Made by a program: the position numbers and the translations under genes. DNA of 64,000 nt from Corbicula japonica (taxonomy: Eukaryota; Mollusca; Bivalvia; Venerida; Cyrenidae). Below the pieces are notes generated by a model. It did not search any database, was not told the origin of the DNA, and was given only the letters and a program-made list of their open reading frames with translations. The stretch spans positions 9,494,849 through 9,558,848 of the forward strand of contig JAZAYU010000011.1 in NCBI GenBank assembly GCA_038501625.1. The letters are read 5' to 3'. Shown piece by piece: positions 12,170 to 24,044 of the stretch. Numbering within the stretch: the stretch's first letter is position 1; each line of letters begins with the position of its first letter.

Positions 12170-13850
12170 ATCATTAACAATCAGAACAAACATGTTGTTA
12201 AAATGTATTAAAAATGTTTATGGTTATGTACAATAACTAAAATAGTGAATATTGTAGGTTTTAGGTTGCAATGTTTGACATGTACATGATAAAAACGAAA
12301 TCTATCAATTCAGTTCAGTTGCTTTTCATTTTTTACAATTTTACGCGTCACGTTTTTATTGTTTTTATTGCAGATTTGAACATTTATTTTAAATCTTCTC
12401 AATGCGCAATGCGCTCAACTATTGTTGACAATAAAAACATTGTCCGAGGTGGCATTCTTGCAGCGTACATTTAAAGCCAATTCAACACGTTTCTGATGAC
12501 AAATTGATGAGTGTATATGCTCGTTTAGCTCATCAGTCAGTAGCTGAGCTTCGGGAAGTTACTTCAGTGCAAAGAATGATATACCAAAACATTTCTTGTA
12601 ATTGCATTTAATAAATGATTCCACTAAGAGGAAATGCTCTACAAGCAGACACAATTGATATTGACATGTGAGTAGTTCTGAGTGTACCACTTGCATAAGA
12701 GTCTTGTTATTCGAAATGGAGGTTTTGACTTTAGCCTTCAATTTTTAATTGTGTGTTATTACTGGAAATAAATAAGCGTATTTCCTTTTTCGTAAAAGTC
12801 CGAAGAAATTATTTTGAAATTTAATCTTAAATTCAATCTTCAGTTATTCACAGTGTATTCAAACCAATACAAATGAAACTCTTACCTATCATTGTGTGTT
12901 TTCTTTACATTACATATCAAATCAACAGTTTGACATTTATTTAGCCACTATTAAAGTACACTGGTAAATATTCACTCTACGACCAAAAGAAGTACATAGC
13001 AAATGCACGAATTCCACTTTCGGACTGAGTGAAAGCGGTGTTTTGTTTTCAAGAAGTCATTATGACCAGCTTTTATTCCTCTTTAAAAGAAACAGGATCT
13101 TTTTGAAAATCACAGCATGTAATGCCGTGTACGGATTTATATCATTATGGTGTTTTTATTGTCGTATTGTCTTACACATGTTTCTGCGATTTTTTAAGTT
13201 CTCTCATTGTTAAGAAAGTTGTTTTTAATTTGACATTTTATAGCTTACCTGCAATAAGATGAAAAAAAGAGTATTTTAAATTGCAGTAGCAAATATAATC
13301 TACATATGTGTATCATCATCCTCAAAAATACCATGTGTAAACTAATTTTGTAATGTTTTGTTATTAAATTGAGTATTCCTTATCCACGACAACTTTCTGG
13401 TGCATACTGAGACGGCTGTGTTTTCTCAATGTGGCATTCTTTATGCACGTAAACACATTTGTCTTCAAAAATTATATTTGAAAGAATTACTTTAATATAA
13501 TTTCAGCCTGCACTATCGTTTGTAAAGGCTGTACCATTACCATTTTTAATTATTAAGATTGGTTACGTATTTATTTTAGGATTATATAGAAAGAAATTAT
13601 CAGTCAAAGTAAGCCGAGTCAGAAAACGTGCGGCAATTACGTAGAAGGAATTGTATTTCGAATAGTTTTGCATTAATAATGCAATAGCATGTCATACAGA
13701 AAATTCTTTAATTTATAAATTTGCAATTTTCATCGCCTTTTTGAGCACAAAGGCTGAGCACCAACGCAGACAGTGAATGTTTTGATAAATAACCTGTAGG
13801 AAAAAGCGATGCTAATTTAAGTAAAAGCTATTCTCCCATGTAATAAGTCT
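12170..13850. other. Unique AT-rich DNA, no gene seen
   Basis: Nothing recognisable beyond short AT-driven frames. Confidence 0.55.
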
Positions 13851-13853
13851 GAA

Positions 13854-14020
13854 GGGCCCAAGATCATACAACTCAAATCTCAAGTATCTGATCGGCTGAA
13901 ATGGAGACTGGTCGCCATTTCAGCCAATCAGATGCTTGAGATTTGACCAGTCTCCTTTTCAGACAATCAGATGCTTGAGATTTGAGACTGGTCTCCAGAT
14001 TAAGTTTTATTATCTAGGAC
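13854..14020. repeat. R3 palindromic element, copy 2 (expanded)
   Basis: Carries the R3 ends (gggcccaagatcat on the left, aagttttattatcta on the right) and both arms, but the right arm is present twice: ccaatcagatgcttgagat at about 13924 and an acaatcagatgcttgagat copy at about 13964. That makes it ~40 bp longer than the others. It lies about 50 bp from the mariner remnant. Confidence 0.85.
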
Positions 14021-14073
14021 AAAGGTCTTTGTTGTATTTCTTCATCAATGTTAATAGAAATTAAGAAATTTTA

Positions 14074-14640
14074 CGAAGGGCATTTGAGAAGTAGTGGCAA
14101 TAGTGGCGGGTTTTCGCTAAACGTGTAATAAACTTATAAATGACTAGTGGAATCCCTCGAAGTACTCTCTGTCCATTTTAAACACACTTTTCCATGCGAA
14201 TCAGCCAATCGCAAAATGCTTTTCTGAACATCTCATTTTGTTTGCTGTTTATACACTGGTATAGTGTGCTACCCACTGCACTGCCCCTTAATATGTGGAA
14301 TTAACCATAAGTCACAGGGTGGAAGGTCAGGACTATATGGAGGGTGCGGTTAAGTTTCAATGTTGCCACATGAGACACATGCCACTTTACCGTATAGTGT
14401 GTACATAACGCGTCGGACGGTCCTGCTCCAGATGGCTATTTGGGTATTTTGTCGTTTTCTTTATTACTTGGCTCAAAAAGTACAGCCATGTTTCGTCCCC
14501 TGTAACAATCTCTCGTAACCGCCTTTCGTCAATGTCTTTGAATCTTGTCACTAATTCTGATGCAATTTCAACACGCTGGCGTTTTTGCTCATCAGTCAGT
14601 AAATGTGACTGCGTGAATGTGGGACAGAAGCCACAAGATA
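14074..14640 (-). pseudogene. Broken mariner-family transposase (Tc1/mariner superfamily)
   Basis: Read on the minus strand from 14640. Blocks typical of mariner transposases appear in order: LLTDEQKRQRVEI (around 14600-14565), IVTGDETWLYF with the first catalytic Asp (around 14515-14480), a RRVMYTLYG-like block, HVSHVATLKLN, HPPYSPDLPPCDLWLIP with the third catalytic Asp (around 14345-14295), then FRKAFCDWLIRMEKCV and DREYFEG before a stop at 14144-14146. The frame is broken: a one-base shift follows GDETWLYF, in-frame stops are present, and the segment with the second catalytic Asp (normally HDNA) is missing. The 5' part is absent beyond 14640. The end at 14073 (cgaagggcatttgagaagt after a TA) looks like one mariner TIR. 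It cannot be active. Confidence 0.88.
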
Positions 14641-15100
14641 TATTAAATTTATTTATTTATTAAAAACGTGAATATAACGTGAATATAGAGCTCCTGTAAC
14701 TTGTACATAACAATAAGTACAAAATCTAAATATTGTCGACTTATATTGAGACAGATTCATCCAAGTCGTAAATTATAATTATCGTAAGAACTATGAAGCA
14801 AGATCTGTGTTCATAAAAGAAAACAATAATTACAAAAGCTTGTTGATCTTTATCTGCAAAGTTTTTTTTGTGATTTCAAGCTTGTTGCAAATAAATGACG
14901 AGTTCTCAATTCACCACAGAATTAAAATTCGCCCATTGAATCAATAATTTTTGCAATATCTTTTAACGTGTTATAGTTATTTCTAAGATATATTAAGAAC
15001 AAAAAAGGGCCTTTTAGCTTGTAGCTTGAGAAGTATATAAATTGTGACGTGATTTGTTTTGATTCATGACTCGAAATTGCGAATGTGATTTCTGAATAAA
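14641..15100. other. Unique AT-rich DNA
   Basis: Replaces the missing 5' half of the mariner element. No feature recognised. Confidence 0.5.
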
Positions 15101-15105
15101 AAGTA

Positions 15106-15495
15106 AAATATGCATTTCAGAAATTGCTAATTTGAAAAGACACAGCCTCACCACACAGCCAAGAAGAAGAGAAAGAGAGAGCATTGTTTATAAAATCATC
15201 AGTTTCAAAACGTACACCACAAACAATTAACTATATGACAACCCAAGGGGTTACCGCCTTGGAACGGTTAGTGGCAAAACAAATCGACACTGGGGTTTAA
15301 ACCAGCATCCATCAGCTCAACAATGTTGCATGCAAAAGCACACAAACATATAAAACAAAAGAAGCTAAGAACAGTGCAAGGCAAAAAGGTGGGCACTCAA
15401 TGATATTACCCAGACCAGAACATCTGCGGTCATATCAGCAAGAACACAATGACATGGATAAAAGAAACAAGTCGAGCTTTCAGGTTCCTTAACAA
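15106..15495 (-). repeat. R1 copy, nearly full length
   Basis: Reverse orientation: aaatatgcatttcag end, cagcctcaccacacagccaag, gaagaagagaaagagagagcat, ggggttaccgccttggaacgg, a gccact-like block, aacaatgttgcatgcaaaag, aaggtgggcactcaatgat and atgacatggataaaagaaac. About 60 bp covering the caacctcacacttgcccc segment is deleted. Confidence 0.85.
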
Positions 15496-15499
15496 GATT

Positions 15500-16720
15500 T
15501 CCCCAGTTATATAGGCTATTCCTATTATGCTTATTTCACTTTGTTTTATTTCAAATTTTTTAAGAGAATTTATATTTTCTTCAAAGAAAAAGCTTATTAT
15601 TTATTTTAGGTATTAATTTGTTAGGTTGGAACATTTAAGATTGTATTTGTCAACCTACAATACCGAACAATGCAGCTAGAACTTGCAAACTTACAAATTA
15701 TAATGAAGGCTTTACGTGGTCGTGGTGGTAAAATTATCTATACAAACGGAAATGCCAGTGTCAATCATTTAAGAGATTTTTTTTCAATTTAGAAAAGACT
15801 TAATACTCACCGCATTCTCTCATTATTTATTGTAAAATGGAATCTTTCAAATAGTCTCGTCAACATTAGTTTTCAAAGGAAGTCTGTATATGGGTTCCTT
15901 GGAAAGTAAATTCGATTCGGAAAGTGAATTAAATAGTAATATACTATGCTAACACGTTATCGAAAAGTAGCTTACAGTACGGTCAATTCGATTCGGTATA
16001 GTTCTGGAAATTTATGAGGTTACAAACTTTACGTCATGTGTAACACTATTGTCCGCCGTGCGTGCATTTTGAGTGCTTCGTCTATCGTGCTTCTCTAAAT
16101 CGTCTATCTTGCATTGTGCGTTAGAATCTTGTTAAGCACCTTGCGTTTTGATTCAGTTTGTTTATTTCTTTTTAAGTGACAACAGAAAGTTTGCAAATTT
16201 TGTAACGTAAAGAGTGTATCCACAAGATAAACCACTAATTTTTAGTTAACGTACGGTTTATTTAGGGGAAAGCTTTGAAAACGACACAGCATCATATTTT
16301 AAAGGTTGTTCTAAATAGCTTTAGATCGAGTGGTTACAATAAAAGGATTCGCTAATGATTATAAAATAATATTCATGTATTACTTAACGATATTTTGTTC
16401 ATGAAAGCATAAGTAATAACAGTGGAGAAGACGTTAAAACTTATTAATCTTACTGTTGTGTAATGTAAAAAAAACAAATTTAATACAAATAACTCAAAAT
16501 AGTAATTGAAATTTTGTTAAATTGTATAACGTCACTATAAGTTTAATTTGAGTGTTTCCCTGAAATAAAATATATTATTAGTTTTTTTTAATTGTAAACG
16601 GATATACCAGTGTCAATCATTTAAGAGAATTTCGATATTTAATTAAAATTATAATACAAATTAGAGCAAAGAATGTGCAAACCAAATCGACCGGCTAAAC
16701 AGTGACGATTTTAGTCTAAC
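15500..16720. other. AT-rich DNA with a short internal duplication
   Basis: A ~45-bp block containing ccagtgtcaatcatttaaga occurs at about 15745-15775 and again at about 16595-16625, offset ~850 bp. No gene seen. Confidence 0.5.
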
Positions 16721-16724
16721 GTCC

Positions 16725-16860
16725 CAGGGCAGTAATGTCTCTCAGGTTCTTAATTTGGTAAATTGTTTGTGATGTCTTATTTGAAATTGATCATTTTATA
16801 AACACATGCTTATTTTTTCTCTCTCATTTTGGCAGTGTGGGATCTCTGTTTTGTAAAGCG
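16725..16860 (+). repeat. R1 3' fragment, diverged
   Basis: Contains ctcaggttct, ttgtttgtgatgtcttatttgaaattgatc and a diverged ttggcagtgtgggatctctg block in R1 order. Confidence 0.6.
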
Positions 16861-16864
16861 GCTT

Positions 16865-18770
16865 TTCGAGATTGCATTTATCGAATGTATATGCTATTAA
16901 AGAGAGATACAGAAGTTCATGTAAAGATATCTTGGACATCTACAAGTTACATAGCAATTAAGTAATTTTTCCTATTCCCCAAGAAAGATATCTCATGGCA
17001 AATTGATAAAAGATTTAAAAGACGAATCATAAAAAACACGATTGCCTAATTAAACGTGTTTGAATTAATGACCAGGGTAGCATGAGTAACTCATTGTTTA
17101 TAATATCGCAACTGTTACAACGTTAAAATAATAGTTTAGTGAATTACTTATTTTTTAACAAACGCATTTGGCAATTAATACAATGTACGGGAAACATTAT
17201 CAAAATGGTGTACAAACTTATCTTTACATTTAGATGTAAAGAAATGATAAACATTATTTTAGAAAAGTTGATTCGCTTTTCAATCGAACTTTCTTTCTCT
17301 GTTTCTAATCTTTCTTGGAAAAAATAACCTTCGAAAAAAACAATAAAACACAATTAGTATTTGGAGTACATTTCCGAATGCGTATGAAAGAATGTTACAC
17401 ATATAGGGAATCAGAAAATAAAATATAGGTAGGTCAATGACCGACCTACAATATCCATTTCCTAAAATGGGAACATTTAAGGATACAACAAACTGCAATT
17501 ACACGTTGATAGAAGGTAAACTGTAGGAGGAACATATCAAACTTCAGTCTAATCTAAAGTGAAATCCTGTTTTGGAAAAACGTTTCGAATCATAAGCTTC
17601 CAAAAAGGCAAAACACTTTCAGTTGAACTTTCTTCCCAACGTGATTTTATTGAAACTATATAAGGTTTTTTATATTCGTTAAATGACGCTGGCTTTTTAA
17701 GAAAACGTATATGGTAGATAAGATGTTATGTATTGCAGTTAATTAACAGACATCTGTGTCACCATCTATATTTTTTTAAATTGTATATAGAACTCATATA
17801 GTACTGAAAGATTATTCCTTAAAAGCCATTACAAAGTATTATCTTAGATTTTGCTGATACATTTGTAAAATCCATGACAATGAATTAGTGAAATCATTTA
17901 TCAAATTATTCAAAGTAAGCGTCTGTTGGAGCATTGACAGCGACGAAATTACGCCACTGTCTTATTTTGTATTAATTTCCGTCGAGAAAAAAAACATCAT
18001 TTTCTCAGCCAGGGTTTGAGAAAGACGCATTATTTTGATAAATGAAAAGATCTAGAAATGCAAATCAACCGAATTATTTCCATGAAGATATAGAATATTT
18101 ACATTAAACGTAACGTTTTTTTAATTGTTATTTGTTTTTACAAGCATTATTATGTTCTATCGGATATAATATTATGCTTATGTAATATTTTGAAGCAGTA
18201 TTTTTATTGTAATTTTTCCGTAAAAGCCGTCTATTTGTTAAAGTGATAAAAGAGCATCAGATTTTGCATTTTTTATGTAGAACATAAACAAATATTGTGT
18301 CTTAACAGTGCGATAGTTGTTGTGTCTGTATTTTAAACTTAAGTAACACCTTTGCCTCTGAAAAAGAAGAAAACTTGATACTTTATTCGAATTCGCTTCT
18401 CGTCTGATAGAATATCACGTTATTCCATGCCTTCGCCAATATTTACAGTTTTTTATTGGCTAGATGCAATTTATGTTGCTTAATTTTGAATTATGTTGTT
18501 GTTGTTGTCGTCGTGGTTGTTTTAGTTTTATTATTATTTTTGAAAATTATTATTGATTTATTTGTTAAAAATGTGTATATGACATTACGTATACACTAGG
18601 GGTGTTGCTCTTGTATGTCTGCACATTGTCTAATTTTGGCGACCATTTGCGTCAAGATACGTTTATCTTTCTTGGAAAAATGAAGTTATCAGCTATGACA
18701 GTTTTGTTAACAAATATAGACATACCAGTTCTCCCACACTCATGTCTACCGAATATATATCAGATTGCGT
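16865..18770. other. Unique AT-rich DNA, no gene seen
   Basis: Overlapping 60-72-residue frames on both strands around 17139-17498 have no recognisable domain. A short ttg/tcg-rich stretch lies near 18495-18520. Confidence 0.5.
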
Positions 18771-18778
18771 CAACATAA

Positions 18779-19057
18779 ACCGGTGGCATAATACACAATA
18801 TACAAATCACAAGTTATAAACGATGGCAAAATACACAATATACAATTAACAAGTTATAAACGATGGCAAAATACACAATATACAAATTACAAGTTGTAAC
18901 GATGGCAAAATACGCAATATACAAATTACAATTTATAAACGATGGCAAAATACACAATATACAAATTACAAGTTATAAACGATGGCAAAATACACAATAT
19001 ACAAATTACAAGTTATAAACGATGGCAAAATACACAATAAACAAATCACAAGTGATA
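18779..19057 (+). repeat. 40-bp minisatellite, 7 units
   Basis: Head-to-tail 40-bp unit with core gatggcaaaatacacaatat followed by acaaattacaagttataa. The outer units are the most diverged (ggtggcataatac at the left, aataaacaaatcacaagtga at the right) and the inner ones nearly identical. There are no spacers. Confidence 0.95.
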
Positions 19058-19059
19058 GT

Positions 19060-19768
19060 GTTGACTGCGTATAATATATAGGACGGTGTATTTCTAAACT
19101 ACGAAACCTTAATGGTATAATTAATGTTTGTCATCTGAAAAGATGACCATTTACCATTTATTAATGTTTCGAAATCGAACACGTTAAATATATGAATTAA
19201 AGTTTGAAAAATTTGAAACGTGTTTTCATAGAGCGGTGCTTGCCCACCTTTAGGTCGCTACAAACAAATTTCTAGAAAAATATGTTGTTTTTTTGTATAT
19301 AAATCATCGTGTTATAATTAGAATGTTCTTCTGCATAACAACTTGACAACATGACAACTTGTCTTTTTTACCCTTAATTAATATCGCGCATACTCGGTTG
19401 TCATATGAAGCTTATCTAGTTAAACGTAAAAACAACATATTGAAGAAGACATTTCAGAGCAGTATTAAAAAGACAGATACGTTCTGTGTCATAAAAATAA
19501 GATTTAACTCCTGATAAACAGCGGTACTATGCTAAATACTAGGGAGATCAAAGGATATCCGGATATCCGTTTGGATCATTGGATATCCGGATCGAATTTT
19601 GCATCCGGATATTATTTAACAAAAGCTTTATTTTTTATGTATTGGCCATTTTCTTTGTCTTTCTGCTGTCAGTGTACATTTAATCATAAGCAAACGACTT
19701 ATCGAGAGGTTCTAACACACAGTATCATATGATGTACTAAACCATGTTGGTATGTATAACAACTTGAT
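19060..19768. other. AT-rich DNA with a ggatatcc cluster
   Basis: Between 19551 and 19612 the palindrome ggatatcc/atccggat recurs several times in 60 bp. A related ggatatccgttcgggg lies at 49443. Otherwise nothing recognised. Confidence 0.5.
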
Positions 19769-20404
19769 AATTAAGGTATTGGTCCGTTTCCCATTGCTTT
19801 GTCATGGACAAAAAAAGAAAAAAAATCGTTCAAACGGCACAATGCAGATCCATCAAACTTTGCACAAGTCAATGATATAAGTACATGATTATTATGCATA
19901 CGTTATGAATAGTTAGAACAGTAAAGAAAATTAGTTAGACCTAAAAAACCCTAAAATTCTATTTGCAATTTTTCACAAAAACGATGCAACACAAAATAAC
20001 AATTCAAATGCCAGTATAAGTGAAAGATACTGACAACATTATCTAATGTCCTTCAAAAAAACTTTAAATTATGGAGAGAGAAATCAACATTTTATTTTTT
20101 GGTCATCAATTTTCGCGACCAGGAAATCGAATGTCAAACACACTTGTACAGATAACTCACATTGTATACATTTGTTAGACTAAAGGACTTAAGATATTGT
20201 TGTCAGTAACTCCTAAGTTATGAAGAAATTATTATTGATTTTCTATATTGTTCTAACTTTTCTTAGCGTATGTAAATTAAACATATAATAATAACATAGG
20301 TTTGCGCAAAGTTTGATTAAGCTGCATTTTGCCGTTACAGAGATTGTGATATTTTTCTTTTTTGTCGATGACAAAGCAATGACGAACGGAGCAATACATT
20401 AATA
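19769..20404. mobile_element. R5 foldback (long inverted repeat) element, ~635 bp
   Basis: The left half (19769 to ~20085) and right half (~20110 to 20404) are inverted copies along nearly their whole length. Left has attgctttgtcatggacaaa, caaactttgcacaa, gttagaacagtaaagaaaat and gacaacattatctaatgtcc; the reverse complement of the right half has matching blocks in the same order. A short central segment surrounds ttttcgcgaccaggaaatcg. There is no coding capacity. Partial relatives lie at 46070-46555 and 62085-62245. A non-autonomous DNA transposon or foldback element is the likeliest reading; no target-site duplication is obvious. Confidence 0.8.
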
Positions 20405-20492
20405 GGCAACATGTGAAGCTCCTTCTTATTCTGTTTCATTATAAAACAGTTTCTTTAAATCCGTTTTATCTAATTATTGGGAAGGGAACCTC

Positions 20493-20739
20493 AATGGGCC
20501 AACTTGATTTGCCAAGACGGTTAACGAACCGGCGTTAACTGGTCATCGATCGGCTCGCACCGGTGTGAAATATGAATCAAACGTTCCGGCTAAACTTAAA
20601 TAGCGTCAATAGCTACGGCTGTAACCGCCGGTTAGTGATCCCGGCTCAATCTCTGAACAAATAAAGTGATTTGCCGGTGCCCGTTTAGGAATCGGCGTAC
20701 GCCGGCGTAAGCGGTCTTTGCAAATCAAGTTGGCCCATT
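20493..20739. mobile_element. 247-bp TIR element (MITE)
   Basis: Terminal inverted repeats aatgggccaacttgatttgc at the left and its exact inverse at the right (20720-20739); 25 of 26 bases match out to aagac, and weaker pairing continues to ~45 bp (ccggcg motifs). The interior is markedly more G+C-rich than its surroundings, with repeated cggttaac/gccggcg motifs. No frame encodes a transposase. Target duplication is not clear. Confidence 0.85.
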
Positions 20740-20744
20740 ATTTG

Positions 20745-21645
20745 GTTAATCAAATCAGCTGGTCAACGCGACAGTAATGTTTAAATTTCCATATTTTATC
20801 CATGCAATTATTATAATTTATTTGTAATAAACGTTTGTTTGTTTTAAGCGATTTTACCTCATGTCGCTGATATTTTGTAGTTGTTGTAAATACACGCAGT
20901 CGGATGCTTAGAAAACATGTAGCAGAATTTATATCCTCTTTTCAACATATTTTAACCCACGTTAAGTTTTCAACTGAGCAACAATACAAGTTCAGTGGGC
21001 TTCATATTTCAGTTGATGACTTAAAATTAATTACAAATGTTATATGATGTTTAACATTTCAACAATAAAAGTCTTTCAATTAATTAATTTAAGTAGCTGC
21101 TGAGAGTTAATTGTGAACGAACTTTTTAACGTAATAATTATTACATTGCAGGGAAGAAATATCCGTTTGAAATAGCAGGCGTTAAGATCATGTTTATCCT
21201 TTAATTGGATTCCATTCCTTTGCTTTGAAAACACACATATTTTGTTACTTATAACAAAAACTGATTTTCGTAAACATTATAAAAATAAATCGTGCATGAA
21301 TATACACAATATAGATGTGTGTTTGCATTCATTTAAACTGTAATGATATCTTCAGATCATTTTGCGACACCTACCTATTGCGTGAATTGATTGTTTCTGA
21401 AAATAGTAATCAGGGAAAACCAGTATAGCTTAAATAGGGTATTTGCGGGCCGTCTTCAGTCTCCCTTAAGTTAGATAGCATGTCAACCAGAATGGCAACC
21501 TGTAACATCTTTCTTTTAATTTGATTATTGTTTTCACAGAGAAGGTAAAATATAAAGCATTTTTTATTTTAAAAACTTACTTTGTGATGGGTTTATGAAA
21601 AATGAAAATGCATTAAAGAATGGCCACATCAAAAAAAAAAAAAAA
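20745..21645. other. Unique AT-rich DNA, no gene seen
   Basis: Nothing recognised; an A13 run at 21633-21645 borders the next R1 copy. Confidence 0.5.
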
Positions 21646-21649
21646 CTAA

Positions 21650-21925
21650 GCCTAAATGCACACAGCCAGGAAAATGCTTATTGGAAGATAAAGGTCTCTT
21701 TCAAAAAGGACACAGAACACAATGAAAACCCGAGAGGGTTACCGCCTTGGAACGGTCAGTGGCAAATATTTTCCCTCTGCAGATTTAAACCAGGTTCTCC
21801 GGTGCAGTAACCTCTCACTGGCCCCTACACATACTCATATGAACAAACTAGCCCACGTTGTGCAACCCACTTATCTTATCGAAAATGTTGCATACAAAAA
21901 CACGCAAACATATAAAACGAGCGAA
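21650..21925 (-). repeat. R1 copy, 3' two thirds
   Basis: Contains gagggttaccgccttggaacggtcagtg, a tttaaaccaggttctccgg block, an acctctcactggccccta block, aatgttgcatacaaaaac and gcaaacatataaaac. The 113-residue plus-strand frame covers this repeat and is not evidence of a gene. Confidence 0.8.
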
Positions 21926-22214
21926 GCTCTTGTATTTGTTTTCAAGCGTAAAAGGTATCATCACGATGACCTTACAAAACCAGAGAACCTTGAGATTAAT
22001 CAGCAATTAAAATCGGCACGAGGTGTTATTACATTTACATTTTTTAATTTACGTTTGGCTTAAGTTAATTGTTGAAAATGTAAGATGTGTTACTGTCACA
22101 ACTTTTCAATATAGCTAGTTCAATCGGTAGAAGACACGTATTCCGTGAAAACACAGCCGGTTGGAACCTTTTCTTTTTTTAAAAAAAAATGAAACATTAA
22201 CAACAAAACGATTC

Positions 22215-22375
22215 GTTCCAAGGCGGTAACCCGTCAGATTCCCATTTTTGTTAATAGTTTGTGGTGTCTGTTTTAAAATTGGTCATTTTATAAACCATGC
22301 TATCTCTTCCTCACTTCTTGGCTGTGTGGGGAGACTGTGTTTTCTGAGTGTTATATGCGTATTTTACTTTTTTTC
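22215..22375 (+). repeat. R1 3' part
   Basis: gttccaaggcggtaacccgt, ttgttaatagtttgtggtgtc, ccatgctatctcttcctc and cttggctgtgtggggagactg occur in order. It lies ~300 bp after an oppositely oriented R1 copy. Confidence 0.8.
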
Positions 22376-22379
22376 TATC

Positions 22380-23605
22380 ATACTATTTGCTCACACGGAT
22401 TTTATATAATTTACACAGAAAGACAGCCTGGACTACAGTAATATTAAGACTCCCTTCCCAGTAGCAGGTGCAGTTTACTTTTAAATTCTTACTGAACTGG
22501 CTGAATCCAGTCTATTTTTAAAAAAATAGGATGAATCTTCACTAATGCAACAAGTTAAATCAGCTTGAATCCGTAAAACAGGCTAATTACACGATGTTAT
22601 TGCAATCCTTACGTTTCTTATACCAAGACGTCAGTCAATTAATGTCCAAAATGGAAAGATTAAGGTTAGATCTTATTTATTACTGTTTTCCATGCGCATA
22701 TATCTGGACATGTTTATCTGGGAAAATATCTATGAATATTAGATAGCCAATCGTTGATGAATAAAGTGAAGGTGATTATTATATAAAAGAGGAAAAGTGG
22801 ATGAAGTTCCCAAGTTTAGAACAAGTGTTAGTGTTTGTACAATGCTTTTACTAGATTTCCTTTTTCACTATTTTACATGAAGGACCATTCAGTCTGAAGA
22901 GCCTAATAGAACGAATGTCTTTACAGAGATGTTATCTTTGTGAAGAAACTGATACTGCTCAGACATTTCAAAAATAAGATTGAGGATCGGTGTTAAAATT
23001 AAAAAAATACTTGTTTCACTTAATTCTGTAAACTTTATATATAACAGGTTCTGTTGCCAAATATAAACTTCTCGTGATTTAAACAACTATATTTTACACA
23101 ATCAAAAATATAGTTAGTAATTTCAATAAGTTGTTAAGAACTGTTAAGGTGTTAAGTGTGAGTTTTAAACCAAATATTTTTAGATTATCAGGCATACACT
23201 GTGTTGAAGTAAATGATAATTGTTCAGAATGTGTGAATTATTTCCTTATTATAAAATGAGAAACAAGCAAACAAGTCTCACTGCAAAAAATGTTTGCACA
23301 AGAAAATAAAACGTACATAAATTATTATGAAGTCATTTAAGACTTTAATGGTTCTTATAGTTAATGAACTTATCAGAGAACTTATCAGACCATGATCACA
23401 TGACTCTTAGTTTTAGCTGATATTAGATTTGTACATATATTTTTTTCAGTTGGTCGAACACTTACTGTGCTGATCTGTTGTAATACTGCTGCTTGAGAGG
23501 CTAAATATTAATTCCTTCTTTCACAAGCACGTAATTATCAGAGCATTTAAGAATACTATAAGTTGATTTGACATTTACAAATACAAATTACCATTTCTCA
23601 AATTT
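22380..23605. other. Unique AT-rich DNA, no gene seen
   Basis: No repeat or domain recognised. Confidence 0.5.
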
Positions 23606-23611
23606 TATCAA

Positions 23612-23992
23612 TAAAATAGTTTTCTCCTATCCCTGTCATCGTGTTCTTGCTGATTTGACTGCAGGTGCTCTGGTCTCGGGAAGGTCATTGAGTACCCATC
23701 CCTTTGGCTTTTCAATGCTATTAGCTTCTTCTGTTTTATATGTTTGTGTGTTTTTGCATGCAACCTTTTTGAACGTATGGGTGAGTTGGAGTTATTTCAC
23801 CATAACAAGTTGTAATTATTTTGTGATATGAGAACCTGTTGGGGCAAGTGTGAGGTTGGTGCACCCTAGAACCTGGCCACCCAGTGACAATTTAAATTGC
23901 TACTGACAGTTCCAAGGCGGTACTCCTCGGGTTCTCATTTTTGTTAATTGTTTGTGGTGTCTTTTTTGAAACTGATCATTTTATTATCCATG

Positions 23993-24044
<52 letters not shown>

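Noticed and set aside
12520..12545. ctcatcagtcagtagctgag as a second mariner piece (similar to 14588-14604)
   Set aside because: Similarity covers under 20 bp and no other mariner block follows.
18779..19057. Regular ~40-bp direct repeats as a CRISPR array
   Set aside because: Units are contiguous with no unique spacers and the DNA is eukaryotic; it is a minisatellite.
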